Of a DNA stretch of 64,000 nt, positions 1-12,200 are shown one piece after another. Numbering within the stretch: position 1 is the stretch's first letter; each line of letters begins with the position of its first letter. This DNA is from Charina bottae (Eukaryota > Chordata > Lepidosauria > Squamata > Charinaidae), in the NCBI GenBank assembly GCA_023362775.1, contig JALMGJ010000020.1:8202501-8266500 (forward strand). Reading direction: 5' to 3'. Position numbers and translations under genes: made by a program. Below the pieces are notes generated by a model. It did not search any database. It was given only the letters and a program-made list of their open reading frames with translations, and was not told where the DNA came from.

Positions 1-520
1 CCTGCTCCCTGACCTAAACATCCCAAAAGAACTGAAATGTGCTGAATGAAAGATGTTTGGAAAAGAGGAGTGTGCAGGGCATTAGAAAGATAAAAATTTA
101 AAGTCAAGGACCTCATATAATTGATCACTGCAAGTCTCCCTGATAATATTTTATCAAGGTTGGGGCTAAATTATCCATAAATTTTTCTAAAATATTCTTA
201 TTTTTTTAATTATGCAATGGGTAACATAAGTTGTTCTAATTTGTATTTTGTTCCTATTGCTTAAGAGTTATTAGTTTGTAGTTCTTTTATTACAGCAACT
301 CCTAAGTTTAATAAGATAGACCAACAAGGTAAAATATTAAATATCTGCTTATATTAATTTTCTTTTAAAAGTTATTTCATTACAATGAAATTATTAACTG
401 ATCTTATTAAAGATTATTATTTAGCAAGATCCTATTAGATCTTATTAAATATTGGATCTTGAAATATCTTACTTTGTTTGAAAGGAGAGCTGCAATTTAG
501 AGAGGGCAACAAATACATCA
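1..520. other. AT-rich intergenic sequence
   Basis: I see no gene, exon or recognisable repeat here. The stretch is AT-rich with short homopolymer runs. Confidence 0.6.
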
Positions 521-525
521 AAAAG

Positions 526-735
526 TACCGTATTTTCCGGCGTATAAGACGACTGGGTGTATAAGATGACCCCCAACTTTTCCAGTTAAAATATAGAGTT
601 TGGGATATACTCGCCGTATAAGACCTCTCCTGGCCAAGTGCAGCCGCTCGCCAGAACGCAGCCCCCAGGGAAGAGCAGGAGGACGAGCGCGGGGCGGCGT
701 ACTGCATTGGGTCCCGTCCCAATGCTAGGACTGGC
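526..735 (+). mobile_element. TA-flanked MITE, copy 1 (GC-rich family)
   Basis: It starts with the terminal motif taccgtattttccggcg and continues with several degenerate gtataagacgac units. After about 80 bp it becomes GC-rich (605-720). The GC-rich part reappears in reverse complement at about 1815-1925, so this and the element at 1640-2040 are two copies of one family in opposite orientation. The terminal sequence follows a TA, which fits a Tc1/mariner-like target, but I cannot name the family. Open frames here are not genes. Confidence 0.65.
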
Positions 736-993
736 AGTGTGAATACGAAACAGTACAGTGAAAGGAAAGAGAGGAAAGTAGTGGTATTGCTGCATTGTTC
801 TGATCATGAAATTACATTAATGCTCCAGCCTCAGAAGGTCCTCTCCAGTGTCTTGCTGGCGCCTATCCCTTTCATTTATTAATCTCCTTAATGCACTGAG
901 CAAACAGACGTTAGAATTATAAAACAGGCAGTGGGCCCTGTCATTCCTCTGACTAAGTTTTAGGCTTCATACTATTCACCAATTGCACATATG

Positions 994-996
<3 letters not shown>

Positions 997-1024
<28 letters not shown>
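997..1024. repeat. (AC)n microsatellite
   Basis: Fourteen uninterrupted AC units. Confidence 0.95.
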
Positions 1025-1027
<3 letters not shown>

Positions 1028-1343
1028 CAATTACTGGTGCAGGAAAAAAGGTCATCTTGACAGGAAGGTGATCTCATGGCATATAACAAACTTCCATTAA
1101 AATAAAAAAGATATGGGAGTTGGATAAGGAAAAAAAATTAAAACTGTTAACACTTTTGCTGTACCTTTGTCTGCTCCATAAAAGAAAGTGAAATATTTTT
1201 TGACTTGAGATAACAAATGAGGAGTCATTCTGTAATACTCCCTGCCCCAAACCTAGAGCTGGGTAATATTTTATAAGGGCCAATCAAGCAACGTTCTTAG
1301 GTGCCTTTTTGGTTAGCCCTAATAAAGGTATTATGACCCAACA

Positions 1344-1376
<33 letters not shown>
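1344..1376. repeat. (ATTG)n microsatellite
   Basis: About eight tandem attg units. They follow a segment ending in aataaaggtattatgaccc, so this may be the simple-repeat tail of an old LINE 3' end. Confidence 0.9.
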
Positions 1377-1377
<1 letters not shown>

Positions 1378-1639
1378 ACATTGAGATTTCTAGCAGGCTC
1401 AGAATAAATACAAGTAAAAATATTATTTTGTATTTTAAAATGCAACACACAAACATATCCAAAATAGCACCAGAGAAATATAAGTGCAGTGATAAAAATG
1501 TCATTGTTTAAAATGGCAACTGATAAAAATATTAATGATGATTAGACTTTAATCAGTGGCATTTAAAAGGAAGGTCATCACCATCTTCCAGACTGTTATT
1601 AGTGAGGAAGCAAGACAACACTTCTTCAAAAGGGAATTT

Positions 1640-2040
1640 TGACCGCTGCTCTTGCTGCCGCTGCTTTTAGCGTCGCTGGTGAGGTGAAGCAAGGCGCCCG
1701 TTGAGTGTTGTGGGCGACTTTGGAGCCCATCGTGGAGCCACTGCGTTTTGCCCCCTCCCTTCCCAAGGCTGCTCCGAGGGAACGGAGCTCGCTCCCCCCT
1801 CCCCGCGTTTCTCTGTGGAGCGACGGGACCCAATGCAGTACGCCGCCCCGCGCTTGTCCTCCTGCTCTTCCCTGGGGGCTGCGTTCCGGCGAGCGGCTGC
1901 ACTTGGCCAGGAGAGGTCTTATATGGCAAATACCATATTTTCCGGCGTATAAGACGACACCCGGCGTATAAGACGACCCCCGACTTTTGAGAAGATTTTC
2001 CTGGGTTAAAAAATCGTCTTATACGCCGGAAAATACGGTA
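1640..2040 (-). mobile_element. TA-flanked MITE, copy 2, with a 110-bp palindromic end
   Basis: Read on the - strand it starts at 2040 with taccgtattttccggcg. The part 1931-2040 is itself bounded by near-perfect terminal inverted repeats (taccatattttccggcg and cgccggaaaatacggta), each bordered by TA. The remaining 1640-1930 is GC-rich and matches 605-720 of copy 1 in reverse. The left boundary is approximate. All open frames in it are incidental. Confidence 0.7.
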
Positions 2041-2191
2041 CATGCTTATACATACTGCCTGTTCCCTGCCCCAGCATAATCATATGAGTGCAGCTTGCAT
2101 CTTTTGTGAATTGTTATGCATTCACACAACCATGCAAACACAAGCAAATGGACGTCTTATGCAATCATGAATTTAACTTGATATATACAGG

Positions 2192-5100
2192 TTTTTGTTG
2201 TTGTTCAGTCGTTCAGTCGTGTCCGACTCTTCGTGACCTCATGGACCATAGCACGCCAGGCCTTCCTGTCCTCCACTGTCTCTCGGAGTTTACTCAAATT
2301 CATGTTCATTACATCGGTGATGCTATCTAACCATCTCATCCTCTGCCGTCCCCTTCTCCTTTTGCCCTCAGTCTTTCCCAGCATCAGGGTCTTTTCCAGT
2401 GAGTCCTCTCTTCTCATTAGGTGGCCAAAGTATTTGAGCTTCAGCTTCAGCATCTGTCCTTCCAATGAGCAGTCAGGGTTGATTTCCTTTAGGATTCACT
2501 GGTTTGACCTCCTTGCAGTCCAAGGGACTCTCAAGAGTCTTCTCCAGCACCACAGCTCGAAAGCATCAATTCTTCGGCGCTCAGCCTTCCTTATGGTCCA
2601 ACTCTCACAGCCATACATTGCTACTGGAAAAACCATAGCTTTAACTATACGGACCTTTGTCGGCAAGGTGATGTCTCTGCTTTTTAATATGCTGTCTAGG
2701 TTTGCCATAGCTTTCCTTCCAAAGAGCAAGCGTCTTCTAATTTCATGGCTGCAGTCACCGTCTGCGGTGATCTTGGAGCCCAAGAAAATAAAATCTGTCA
2801 CTGCTTCCATTTCTTCCCCTTCTATTTGCCAGGAGGTGATGGGACCAGATGCCATGATCTGGGTTTTTTTAATGTTGAGTTTCAAGCCAGCTTTTGCACT
2901 CTCCTCTTTCACCCTCATCAAGAGGCTCTTTAGTTCCTCTTCACTTTCTGCCATTAGGGTGGTATCGTCTGCATATCTGAGGTTGTTGATATTTTTCCCG
3001 GCAATCTTAACTCCGGCTTGTGATTCATCCAGCCCGGCATTTCTCATGATGTACTCTGCATATAAGTTAAATAAGCAGGGTGATAATATACAGCCTTGTC
3101 GTACTCCTTTCCCAATTTTGAACCAGTTGGTTGTTCCATGTCCGGTTCTAACTGTTGCTTCTTGACCCACATACAGGTTTTTCAGGAGACAGGTAAGGTG
3201 GTCTGGTACTCCCATCTCTTTAAGACTTTGCCACAGTTTGTTGTGATCCACACAATCAAAGGCTTTAGCGTAGTCAATGAAGCAGAAGTAGATGTTTTTC
3301 TGGAACTCTCTTGCTTTTTCCATGATCCAGCGAATGTTGGCAATCTGATCTCTAGTTCCTCTGCCTCTTCGAAACCCAGCTTGCACTTCTGGTAGTTCTT
3401 GGTTCACATGCTGCTGAAGCCTAGCTTGTAGGATTTTGAGCATAACCTTGCTGGCATGTGAAATGAGCGCAATTGTACGGTAGTTTGAACATTCTTTGGC
3501 ATTGCCTTTCTTTGGAATTGGAACGTAAACTGACCTTTTCCAATCCTGTGGCCACTGTTGAGTTTTCCAAATTTGTTGGCATATTGAGTGCAGCACTTTA
3601 ACAGCATCATCTTTTAGGATTTTAAATAGCTCACCTGGGATACTATCTTCTCCGCTAGCTTTGTTGTTAGTAATGCTTCCTAAGGCCCACTTGACTTCAC
3701 TCTCTAGGATGTCCGGCTCAAGGTCAGTGACCACACCATCGTATTTATCAGGGATATTAAGATCTTTCTTGTATAGTTCTTCTGTGTATTCTTGCCACCT
3801 CTTCTTAATCTCTTCTGCTTCTGTTAGGTCCCTGCCTTTTTTGTCCTTTATCATGCCCATCTTTGCACAAAACGTTCCCTTGATATCTCCGATTTTCTTG
3901 AAGAGATCTCTAGTCTTCCCCATTCTATTGTTTTCCTCGATTTCTTTGCATTGTTCATTTAAGAAGGCCTTCTTATCTTTCCTTGCTATTCTCTGGAATT
4001 CTGCATTCAGTTGTTTATATCTTTCCCTTTCTCCCTTGCCTTTTGCTTCCCTTCTTTCCTCAGCTATTTGTAAAGCCTCATCAGTCAGCCACTTTGCTTT
4101 CTTGCATTTCTTTTTCTTTGGGATGGTTTTAGCTGCTGCCTCCTGTACAATGTTACGAACCTCCATCCATAGTTCTTCAGGCACTCTGTCTACCAGATCT
4201 AATCCTTTAAATCTATTCCTCACCTCCACTGTATATTCATAAGGGATATGATTTAGGTCATACCTGATTGGTCTAGTGGTTTTCTCTACGTTCTTCAATT
4301 TAAGCCTAAATTTTGCAATAAGAAGCTCATGATCTGAGCCACAGTCAGCTCCAGGTCTTGTTTTTGCTGATTGTATAGAGCTTCTCCATCTTTGGCTGCA
4401 AAGTATATAATCAATCTGATTTCGGTATTGACCATCTGGTGATGTCCATGTGTAGAGTCGTCTCTTGTGTTGTTGGAAAAGAGTGTTTGCTATGACCAGC
4501 ATGTTCTCTTGACAAAACTCTATTAGCCTTTGCCCTGCTTCATTTTGTACTCCGAGGCCGAACTTGCCTGTTATTCCGGTTATTTTTTGACTTCCTACCT
4601 TAGCATTCCAGTCCCCTATGATGAAAAGGACATCTTTTTTTGGTGTTAGTTCTAGAAGGTGTTGTAGGTCTTCATAGAACCGGTCAACTTCAGCTTCTTT
4701 GGCATCAGTGGTTGGGGCATAGACTTGGATCACTGTGATGTTGAATGGTTTGCCTTGGATTCGAACTGAAAGCATTCTGTCGTTTTTGAGGTTGTACCCC
4801 AGTACTGCCTTTCCCACTCTTTTATTGACTATGAGAGCTACTCCATTTCTTCTAAGGGATTCTTGCCCACAGTAGTATATATAATGGTCTCCTGAATTAA
4901 ATTCGCCCATTCCTGTCCATTTTAGTTCGCTGATTCCCAATATGTCGATGTTCAATCTTGTCATCTCATGTTTGACCACATCCAGCTTACCTTGATTCAT
5001 AGTTCTTACATTCCAGGTTCCTATGCAATATTGTTCTTTACAGCATCGGACTTTCCTTCCACTTCCAGACACATCCACAACTGAGCGTCCTTTCGGCTTC

Positions 5101-5282
5101 AGCCCAGCCGCTTCACTCTTTCTGGAGCTACTCGGAATTGCCCTCCGCTCTTCCCCAGTAGCATTTTGGACACCTTCCGACCTGAGGGGCTCATCTTCCG
5201 GCGTCATATCTTTTAGCCTTTTGATACTGTCCATGGGTTTTCTTGGCAAGGATACTGGAGTGGTTTGCCATTCCCTCCTCCA
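2192..5282 (-). mobile_element. BovB (RTE-clade) LINE, near full length
   Basis: The element runs from a 5' end abutting the MITE at 5281 to a 3' end near 2192, where the terminal gactgaacgactgaac-type sequence is visible in reverse. The coding frame is described separately. The 3' 300 bp is nearly identical to the copies at 14804-15159 and 38851-39218, which indicates a recently active subfamily. There are no LTRs, as expected for a non-LTR retrotransposon. Confidence 0.93.
2205..5249 (-). pseudogene. BovB endonuclease/reverse transcriptase ORF with one nonsense codon
   Basis: The frame runs 917 codons from the ATG at 5249 to a TGA at 2496-2498, then stays open in the same frame to about 2205. 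In the sister copies at 14.8-15.2 kb and 38.9-39.2 kb the TGA codon is TCA (Ser), so this copy carries a single substitution. An APE-type endonuclease occupies about residues 76-320: N80 in TWNVR, E108 in SELKW, D213/N215 in GDWNAKVG, D280 in QIDYIL and the D306-H307 pair in GSDHELL. The reverse transcriptase follows at about 560-800, with FIDYAKAFD (D659), GVRQGC (716-720) and YADD (759-762). After the stop come about 96 more residues of the usual RTE C-terminal region. The protein would nick target DNA and copy the LINE RNA there. Loss of the last 10% probably makes this copy inactive unless the stop is read through. Confidence 0.93.
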
Positions 5283-5625
5283 GGTAGTCCTCGCTTAACG
5301 ACTACAATTGGGACCGGAATTTTGGTTGCTAAGCAAAGTGTTCATTAAGCGAATCTGACCCCAATTTTACGACCTTTTTTGTGGCGGTTGTTAAGCAAAT
5401 CACCATGGGCATTAAGTGAACCACATGGTTGTTAAATGAATCATGTGATTCCGTATTGATTTTGCTTGCCAGAAGCCTGCCAGGAAGGTTGAAAATGGAG
5501 ACCACATGACTGCGGGGACGCTGCAACAGTTGTAAGTGTGAGAACCGGTCATAACTAGTTTTTTTCAGCACCGTTGTAAGTCTGACTCGTCACTAAACTA
5601 ATGGTTGTTAAGCGAGGACTACCTG
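5281..5625. mobile_element. MITE with caggtagtcctcgctta inverted ends
   Basis: The ends are caggtagtcctcgcttaac and the reverse complement gttaagcgaggactacctg, about 345 bp apart. A TA follows on the right. On the left the element meets the 5' end of the BovB directly. The interior has several degenerate ttaagcgaa/ttaagtgaa units. This is a nonautonomous DNA transposon of unnamed family. Confidence 0.8.
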
Positions 5626-5717
5626 TAAAGGGTTCCACATGCATGGATGTCCATACATTCACAAGACACAGGTGCAGAAGCCCACCATAATAGAAATGCT
5701 CTCTATCTACGCCAGTC

Positions 5718-6037
5718 ACACATAAGACGCCAGGCTTGTTGATTGGAAGATCGCAGGTTTGGAGGTTCGAATCCCTAGCCCCGCGTGATGGAGTGAGCTC
5801 CCACACTCGCCCCAGCTCTTGCCAACCTAGCAATTCGAAAGCATGCAAATGCAAGTAGATAAATAGGTACCACTTTGGTGGGTAGGTAACAGCGTTCCAC
5901 GTGCATCATGCCGGCCACATGACCGTGGAAGCGTCTTCGGACAACGCTGGCTCTTCGGCTAACAAACGGAGATGAGCACTGTCCCCTAGAGTCGGACACG
6001 ACTGCACAAATGTGCGGGGGGAACCTTTACCTTTACC
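5718..6037 (+). mobile_element. tRNA-derived SINE (Sauria/BovB-tail type)
   Basis: It has a tRNA-like head with a B-box (GGTTCGAATCC at 5764), the family-typical middle (caattcgaaagcatgcaaat) and a tail gtcggacacgactgcac followed by cctttaccttta. The tail shares gtcggacacgac with the BovB 3' end, consistent with mobilisation by BovB. It lacks the ggggcatggtggctcag start seen at 32931, so it is 5'-truncated. Confidence 0.85.
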
Positions 6038-6099
6038 TACCTATGTATTTTAAAAATAGTACAATACGCCATCCAATTTCAGGGCAGCTAACAGCATAA

Positions 6100-6180
6100 A
6101 ATGATTGTAAACCGTCCAGAGTCTACCATGGTAGAGATGGGCGGGGATAAATTCAAATAATAAATAAATAAATAAAATAA
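6100..6180 (+). mobile_element. L2 LINE 3' end remnant
   Basis: It carries tgtaaaccgtccagagtcta, gagatgggcgg and a (aaataaat)n tail, the 3' terminus also seen at 17100-17287 and 49270-49368. Confidence 0.75.
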
Positions 6181-6539
6181 AATGAAGCCTCAAAAGCAAG
6201 CAAAAATAGCTGAAACTTTCAAACAACAAATCAATAATATCTGCCTAAAGATAGATGGCTGCAATTGTGGAAGCCATTGCAGCACAAAGAACAAACTGGT
6301 GAAGATCTCAGGTCTATTGGAATGAGGAGAACCAGAGAAGTGGTGGATTCCCCTTCCCTGGATGTATTCAAGCAGAAGCCACTTAGCAACCTATCAGGAA
6401 TGTTTCAGCTGGGATTCCTGTACTGAACAGGGGACTAGACTGAAGAGCCTGAGCGGCCTCTTCTGACACTAGGATTCCATGAATGTGTCTTTGAGTGCAA
6501 CTTCTATAGGAAAAGTGAGCGTGGTGTAATTCTGTTTAT
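6181..6539. other. Intergenic, no feature seen
   Basis: No recognisable exon or repeat. Confidence 0.5.
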
Positions 6540-6760
6540 TGGAGCACAATGCTGTAACGGTTAGTGTTGGACAGATATTGGAACATGGAGAGACCCATGT
6601 TCAAGTCCACTCTTAGCCATAGAAACACACTGGGTGACTTTAGACTAGGCACTCAGCACAGCCTAACTCACAGGGTTGATATGTAGGGATAAAAGGAAAG
6701 GAAGCCCACCCCTTCCATGTAAGCCACCTAGAGTTCTTGGAGAAAAGATGAGAAATCTAA
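6540..6760 (+). mobile_element. Old tRNA-type SINE (MIR/CORE-like)
   Basis: The order of motifs is that of old amniote tRNA-SINEs: a degenerate head (ggttagtgttggacag, catgttcaagtcc), then ctgggtgactttagactagg, cctaactcacagggttg and gtaagccacctagag. It is divergent and the boundaries are approximate. Confidence 0.5.
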
Positions 6761-7054
6761 CAAATACATGAAAAAATATGAAGGCAAGAAGCCTCAAAGA
6801 ATAACTGGGTTACAAAAGCAAGTCCCAAAGAAATTTACTACTGGAAACAGGTTATCAGGCTTAGGATGATCATCTTAGGATGGTCTTGCAACAAAGAATG
6901 AAAAATCCAGAAGTAACTGAAAGAGTCGTAGACTAAGTAGAAGAGATATAGAAGAAGAGGAAAGGTCTACTGTGGCTTAGTAGATGGCTGAAGAACAGGA
7001 ATCAGAGCAGGAATAAATGAAGAGTTCACACCGTGTGCCCAGCTAGGTGGCAGC

Positions 7055-7127
7055 ATCCAGTTGACCTTAGCTGAACTTGAAAGGCTGATTTAACACCTGG
7101 TTAGTATTTGGGCAGGAGACCATTAGA
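7055..7127 (+). mobile_element. 5S rRNA-like fragment (5S-derived SINE or 5S pseudogene)
   Basis: The segment cctggttagtatttgggcag then gagacc closely follows the 3' part of vertebrate 5S rRNA (cctggttagtacttggatgg then gagacc). The preceding ttagctgaacttgaaaggc occupies the place of the internal 5S promoter region. It is too diverged to be a functional 5S gene. Confidence 0.55.
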
Positions 7128-7165
7128 AAGTTCCAGAGTTGGAGACTATATTTATTCATTTTACT

Positions 7166-7550
7166 TTAAAAGATGTATGTAGCCACCCCTACTGTAAAAC
7201 AACCCTGGATGGCGCACAAAACAGTGAAAACAATAGAAACCCCCAAACCAAAAACAAAATCAGTAAAACCTTTCCAGTATAAGACTCTATAAAAACCCAT
7301 GGCACCTGAGGGCACAAATCCATCTACCAACCATTTTGCTGGGCTCCAGCCGCATCCTACGCCAATGCTTGGGGAAGGCAAGAAGGGTGGGGGCCTGCCA
7401 GATCTTTGCGGGGGAAGGTGTTCCACAGGTCAGGGGTAGCTACCAAGCATGTGCCCATCCTAGGTCCTGCTAGATGACTGGGGCGCACCCACCCTACCTG
7501 ACTTGGTTGGCTTTTCCATAGTTTAAGGATTGCGTTCACACTCAACGAAG
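7166..7550 (-). mobile_element. L2-like LINE 3' fragment
   Basis: On the - strand it contains the pattern also seen at 16480-16650 and 40990-41230: a segment around caatgcttgggg, then a region encoding ggctggagccc/aaaatggttgg, then the tail side at 7166. It is heavily decayed, with no coding capacity. Confidence 0.5.
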
Positions 7551-8408
7551 CTATGTGGTGGAAATTTCAGAGTGGATAAATGACAGCACTTCACAAGCAT
7601 GTTATTAAACTACTGATTTTGCTATCATAACATTTAGTGATGTCCACCAATTAATTATTGGAAGCTTATATTTTTCCCATTTCAAGTCCAGGTAAAGGAC
7701 TAAATGGCATTTAAGCATTTTTTTTTTGAACACAATTTTTTTGAACACCATTCAAAATTCAATCTATCCAACAGCCCTGAAATTCTGCGCAGTACAAAGT
7801 CTATGCCAACATCAGCCTGCAACAATCAAGCTCAGCGCACCTCTCTTTTGGCCACGGAGTCTCCTTGCCTGCATTATCTGCCTCCCCCTCTCAGGATAGC
7901 AGAGAGTCATGGGTGATATGTGGTCACATATCATTAAATAATGAGGCATATCAGTAACCTGCTCAGGTTACTCCATTTCATTGTCATAACAATTCTAGAA
8001 GATGCTTTAGGCAGAGAATGCCCCAAGATAATTCAGAGTTTTATGGTTGAATGAAGATTTAACTTCTTCTCAGGCTATTCTGAAGTTTACTGGCTTTATC
8101 TCATTTATCAAGTTCCATATGTCTTACCCAAAGAAGGAAAGTTAGAAAATGATGTTGGCAGCTCTCCTTCTACTGTATGCCAACTGTCCAGAAAGAAGTT
8201 CAAGCTGCAACGTTCACATGACTCCAAGAGGTCAGAGGCTGCTCTCACTGACTTGTGAATTGGTTACCACTCTAGCTCTATGGGAAGTTTGCTAATATTG
8301 CCCATGTGTAACAGTAAAAATAACATTCTCAGTTGACTTACAAGGGTTAGCAGATCTTTGGTGAGCACAGAAACGCACTTGTATAAAATAGGACTTGCAT
8401 TCCAAAAG
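7551..8408. other. Intergenic, no feature seen
   Basis: No exon with splice sites and no recognisable repeat. Confidence 0.5.
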
Positions 8409-8922
8409 TGTCATTATTAGTGTGAGGTTCGTAGTCTTTAAATCCCAAAACCAGTAACTTCATCCACAAGTCGTTCAGAATATGGAAAGTTCTTTATTAG
8501 GATTTAAGTAGCTAGATCCAGATCGAAGCCACGAATGGCCGTTCCTGTGCAAAGCAGTCAGTAAAAGCATCTACTCCCCCACTTGTGCCAGCCCCCTTAC
8601 TTTTCCAGGGCAAAGCATTTGAAAAAGAAACAATAAAGCAATTCACATTCCCTTCTCATTTCCTCCAGTATCTTTTCCCTATCTCTCTCCGGTACCATTC
8701 TCAGAGTTTCCCAGATGGTCCCAATGTGTCTGACCTTGGCTGTAAATCACACACACAACTTCTAACACTCTCTCAGGAATGCGGGTGATCTCCTCCCTCC
8801 CTCCTCCCGACATCCTGGCACCTCTTCATGCCCTACACTCGTCTTATCCAGAACCAATTCCCATGGCAGGATTTTACCTTTCACCACACTTAACTATTGT
8901 GGCTAAAGGCTTAATCCTGACA
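8409..8922 (-). mobile_element. Probable solo LTR
   Basis: On the - strand the segment begins TGTCAGGATTAAGCC and ends CTAATAATGACA, giving the TG...CA ends and short inverted repeat (TGTCA/TGACA) of an LTR. A polyadenylation signal (aataaagaac) lies about 90 bp before the end, as expected for a U3-R-U5 unit. I see no clean target duplication and no internal retroviral or Gypsy genes next to it. Confidence 0.5.
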
Positions 8923-9097
8923 ATTAGCTAGAGAAATCCCATTCATGAGAATATCTGCTCTTTTCCTATTTAAAGTATTCAAGATGATATATAATAAGAT
9001 GTTTATGAGAATGTTTTAGACAAGGCAGATACAAATACGCATATTCACATAGGAGCTTGTGTGCACATGCAGACATGCACATGAAAGGGAATATAGT

Positions 9098-9127
9098 CTC
9101 CCTCTCTTTTTCTCTCTCTCTCTCTCT
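9098..9127. repeat. (TC)n low-complexity tract
   Basis: A run of tc units interrupted once by a short T run. Confidence 0.85.
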
Positions 9128-9284
9128 GTATAGTCCAATTACTGTCTTTGTTTTTCTAACCCATTTGAGGTGAATATCAATGTTACATGCATTTGATAGA
9201 TTCACAAAATACATTCAGCCCAGCCATCTTCATATAAGCTACGAAGATGACATCTGGCATATACTGAATTTATCAAAGTATTTG

Positions 9285-12200
9285 TTGTTTATTCGTTCAG
9301 TCGCTTCCGACTCTTCGTGACTTCATGGACCAGCCCACGCCAGAGCTTCCTGTCAGCCATTGCCACCCCTAGCTCCCCCAAGGTCGAGTCCGTCACCTCC
9401 AAAATATTATCCATCCATCTTGCCCTTGGTCGGCCCCTCTTCCTTTTGCCTTCCACTTTCCCTAGCATCAGCATCTTCTCCAGGGTATCCTGTCTTCTCA
9501 TTATGTGGCCAAAGTACTTCAGTTTTGCCTTTAATATCATTCCCTCAAGTGAGCAGTTTGGCTTTATTTCCGGGAGTGTGGACTGGTTTGATCTTCTTGC
9601 AGTCCAAGGCACTCTCAGAATTTTCCTCCAGCACCACAGTTCAAAAGCATCTATCTTCCTTTGCTCAGCCTTCCTTATGGTCCAGCTCTCTCAGCCATAG
9701 GTTACTATGGGGAATACCATTGCTTTAACTATGCGGACCTTTGTTGTCAGTGTGATGTCTCTGCTCTTAATTATTTTATCGAGATTTGTCATTGCTCTCC
9801 TCCCAAGAAGTAGATGTCTTCTGATTTCCTGGCTGCAGTCAGCGTCTGCAGTAATCTTTGCGCCTAGAAATACAAAGTCTGTCACTGCCTCCACGTTTTC
9901 TCCCTCTATTTGCCAGTCACCAATCAAGCTGGTTGCCATAATCTTGGTTTTTTTGAGGTTTAACTGCAACCCAGCTTTTGCACTTTCTTCTTTCACCTTC
10001 ATCATAAGGCTCCTCAGCTCCTCCTCGCTTTCAGCCATCAAAGTGGTATCATCTGCATATCTGAGATTGTTAATATTTCTTCCAGCAATTTTAACTCCAG
10101 CCTTGGATTCATCAAGTCCAGCACATCGCATGATTTGTTCTGCATACAAGGTAGGGTGAGAGTATACAACCCTGCCGTACTCCTTTCCCAATCTTAAACC
10201 AGTCCGTTGTTCCGTGCTCTGTTCTTACCGTTGCTACTTGGTCGTTATACAGATTCCTCAGGTGGCAGACAAGATGACTTGGTATCCCCATACCACCAAG
10301 AACTTGCCACAATTTGTTATGATCCACACAGTCAAAGGCTTTAGAATAGTCAATAAAACAGAAATAGATGTTTTTCTGAAACTCCCTGGCTTTCTCCATT
10401 ATCCAGCGGATATTGGCAATTTGGTCTCTAGTTCCTTTGCCTTTTATAAACCCAGCTTGTACATCTGGCAATTCTTGCTCCATGAATTGCTGGAGTCTAC
10501 CTTGCAGGATCTTGAGCATTACCTTACTGGCATGTGAAATAAGTGTCACTGTTCGATAGTTTGAACATTCTTTAGTGTTTCCCTTTTTTGGTATGAGGAT
10601 ATAAGTTGATTTTTTCCAATCTGATGGCCATTCTTATGTTTTCCAAATTTGCTGGCATATGGCATGCATCACCTTGACAGTCTCATCTTGCAAGATTTTA
10701 AACAGTTCAGCTGGGATGCCGTCATCTCCTGCTGCCTTGTTATTAGCAATGCTTCTTATGGCCTATTCAACCTCACTCTTCAGGATGTCTGGCTCTAACT
10801 CACTGACCACACCATCAAAGCTATCCCCGATATTATTATCTTTCCTATACAGATCTTCCACATATTCTTGCCACCTTTCCTTGATCTCTTCTGCTTCTGT
10901 TAGGTCCTTGCCATCTTTGTTTTTGATCATACCCATTTTTGCCTGGAATTTACCTCCGATGTTTCTAATTTTCTGGAAGAGGTCTCTTGTCCTTCCTATT
11001 CTATTGTCTTCTTCCACTTCCGTGCATTGCTTGTTTAAAAATAATTCCTTATCTCTTCTGGCTAACCTCTGGAATTTTGCACTTAATTGGGCATATCTCC
11101 CCCCATCACTGTTGCCTTTTGTTTTCCTTCTTTCTTGGGCTATTTCCAGTGTCTCAGCAAACAGCCATCTTGCCTTCTTGGTTTTCTTTTTCTTTAGGAC
11201 ATTTTTTGTTGCCACCTCCTGAACAATGTTGCAAACTTCTGTCCATAGTTCTTCCAGGACCCTATCTACTAAATCTAGTCCCTTAAATGTATTCTTCACC
11301 TCCACTGCATATTCATTAGGAATATTAATGAGCTCATATCTAACTGATCTGTGGGTCTTCCCTATTATCTTTAGTCTGATTCTAAATTGTGCAACAAGAA
11401 GTTCGTGATCTGAACTACAGTCAGCTCCAGGTCTTGTTTTTACTGGCTGTATAGATGTCTGCCACCTTTGGCTGCAAAGGATGTAGTCAATCTGATTTCG
11501 GTGTTGACCATCTGGTGAATTCCATGTATAAAATTCCATGTATAAATGTCCCGCTTCATTTTGTTCTCCCAGACCATGCTTACCTGTAATTCCAGGTGTC
11601 GTTTGCCTACCCACCTTAGCATTCCAGTCTCCTGTAATGAAAATAACATCTCTTTTTTGTGCATTATCCAGTGGGTGCTGCAGATCCTCATAGAACTGAT
11701 CTACTTATGCTTCTTCAGCATCTGTGGTTGGGGTGTGTATTTGGATCGCTGTGATGTTAAATGGCTTACCCTGAATTCAAATTGAGATCATTCTATTGTT
11801 TTTTGGATTGTATCCAAGCACTGCTTTAGCCACTTTATTATTAATTATGAAGGCTACTCCATTTCTTCTGTGGTCCTCTTGTCCACAGTAGTAGATCTGG
11901 TGGTCATCTGATGTGAAGTGGCCCATTCCAGTCCATTTCAGTTCACTGACACTCAAAATGTCTATATTTAATCTTGCCATCTCACCAATAACCACATCCA
12001 CTTTGCCCTGGCTCATAGCTCTTACATTCCAGGTTCATATGGTGTGTTGATCTTTAGAACATCAGATTCGTTGTTCACCACCAGCACCGTCAGCCACTAG
12101 CCGTCCTTTTGGCTTTGAGCTAGCTGCATCATCACATCTGCGGCTAGTTGAACTTATCCTCTGTTCCTCCCCAGTAGCATTTTGACCAACTTCTGACCTG

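Noticed and set aside
2233..3165. 310-codon open frame on the + strand
   Set aside because: It is the antisense of the BovB RT coding region; other + strand frames at 3661-4242, 9317-9700 and 10659-11222 have the same cause.
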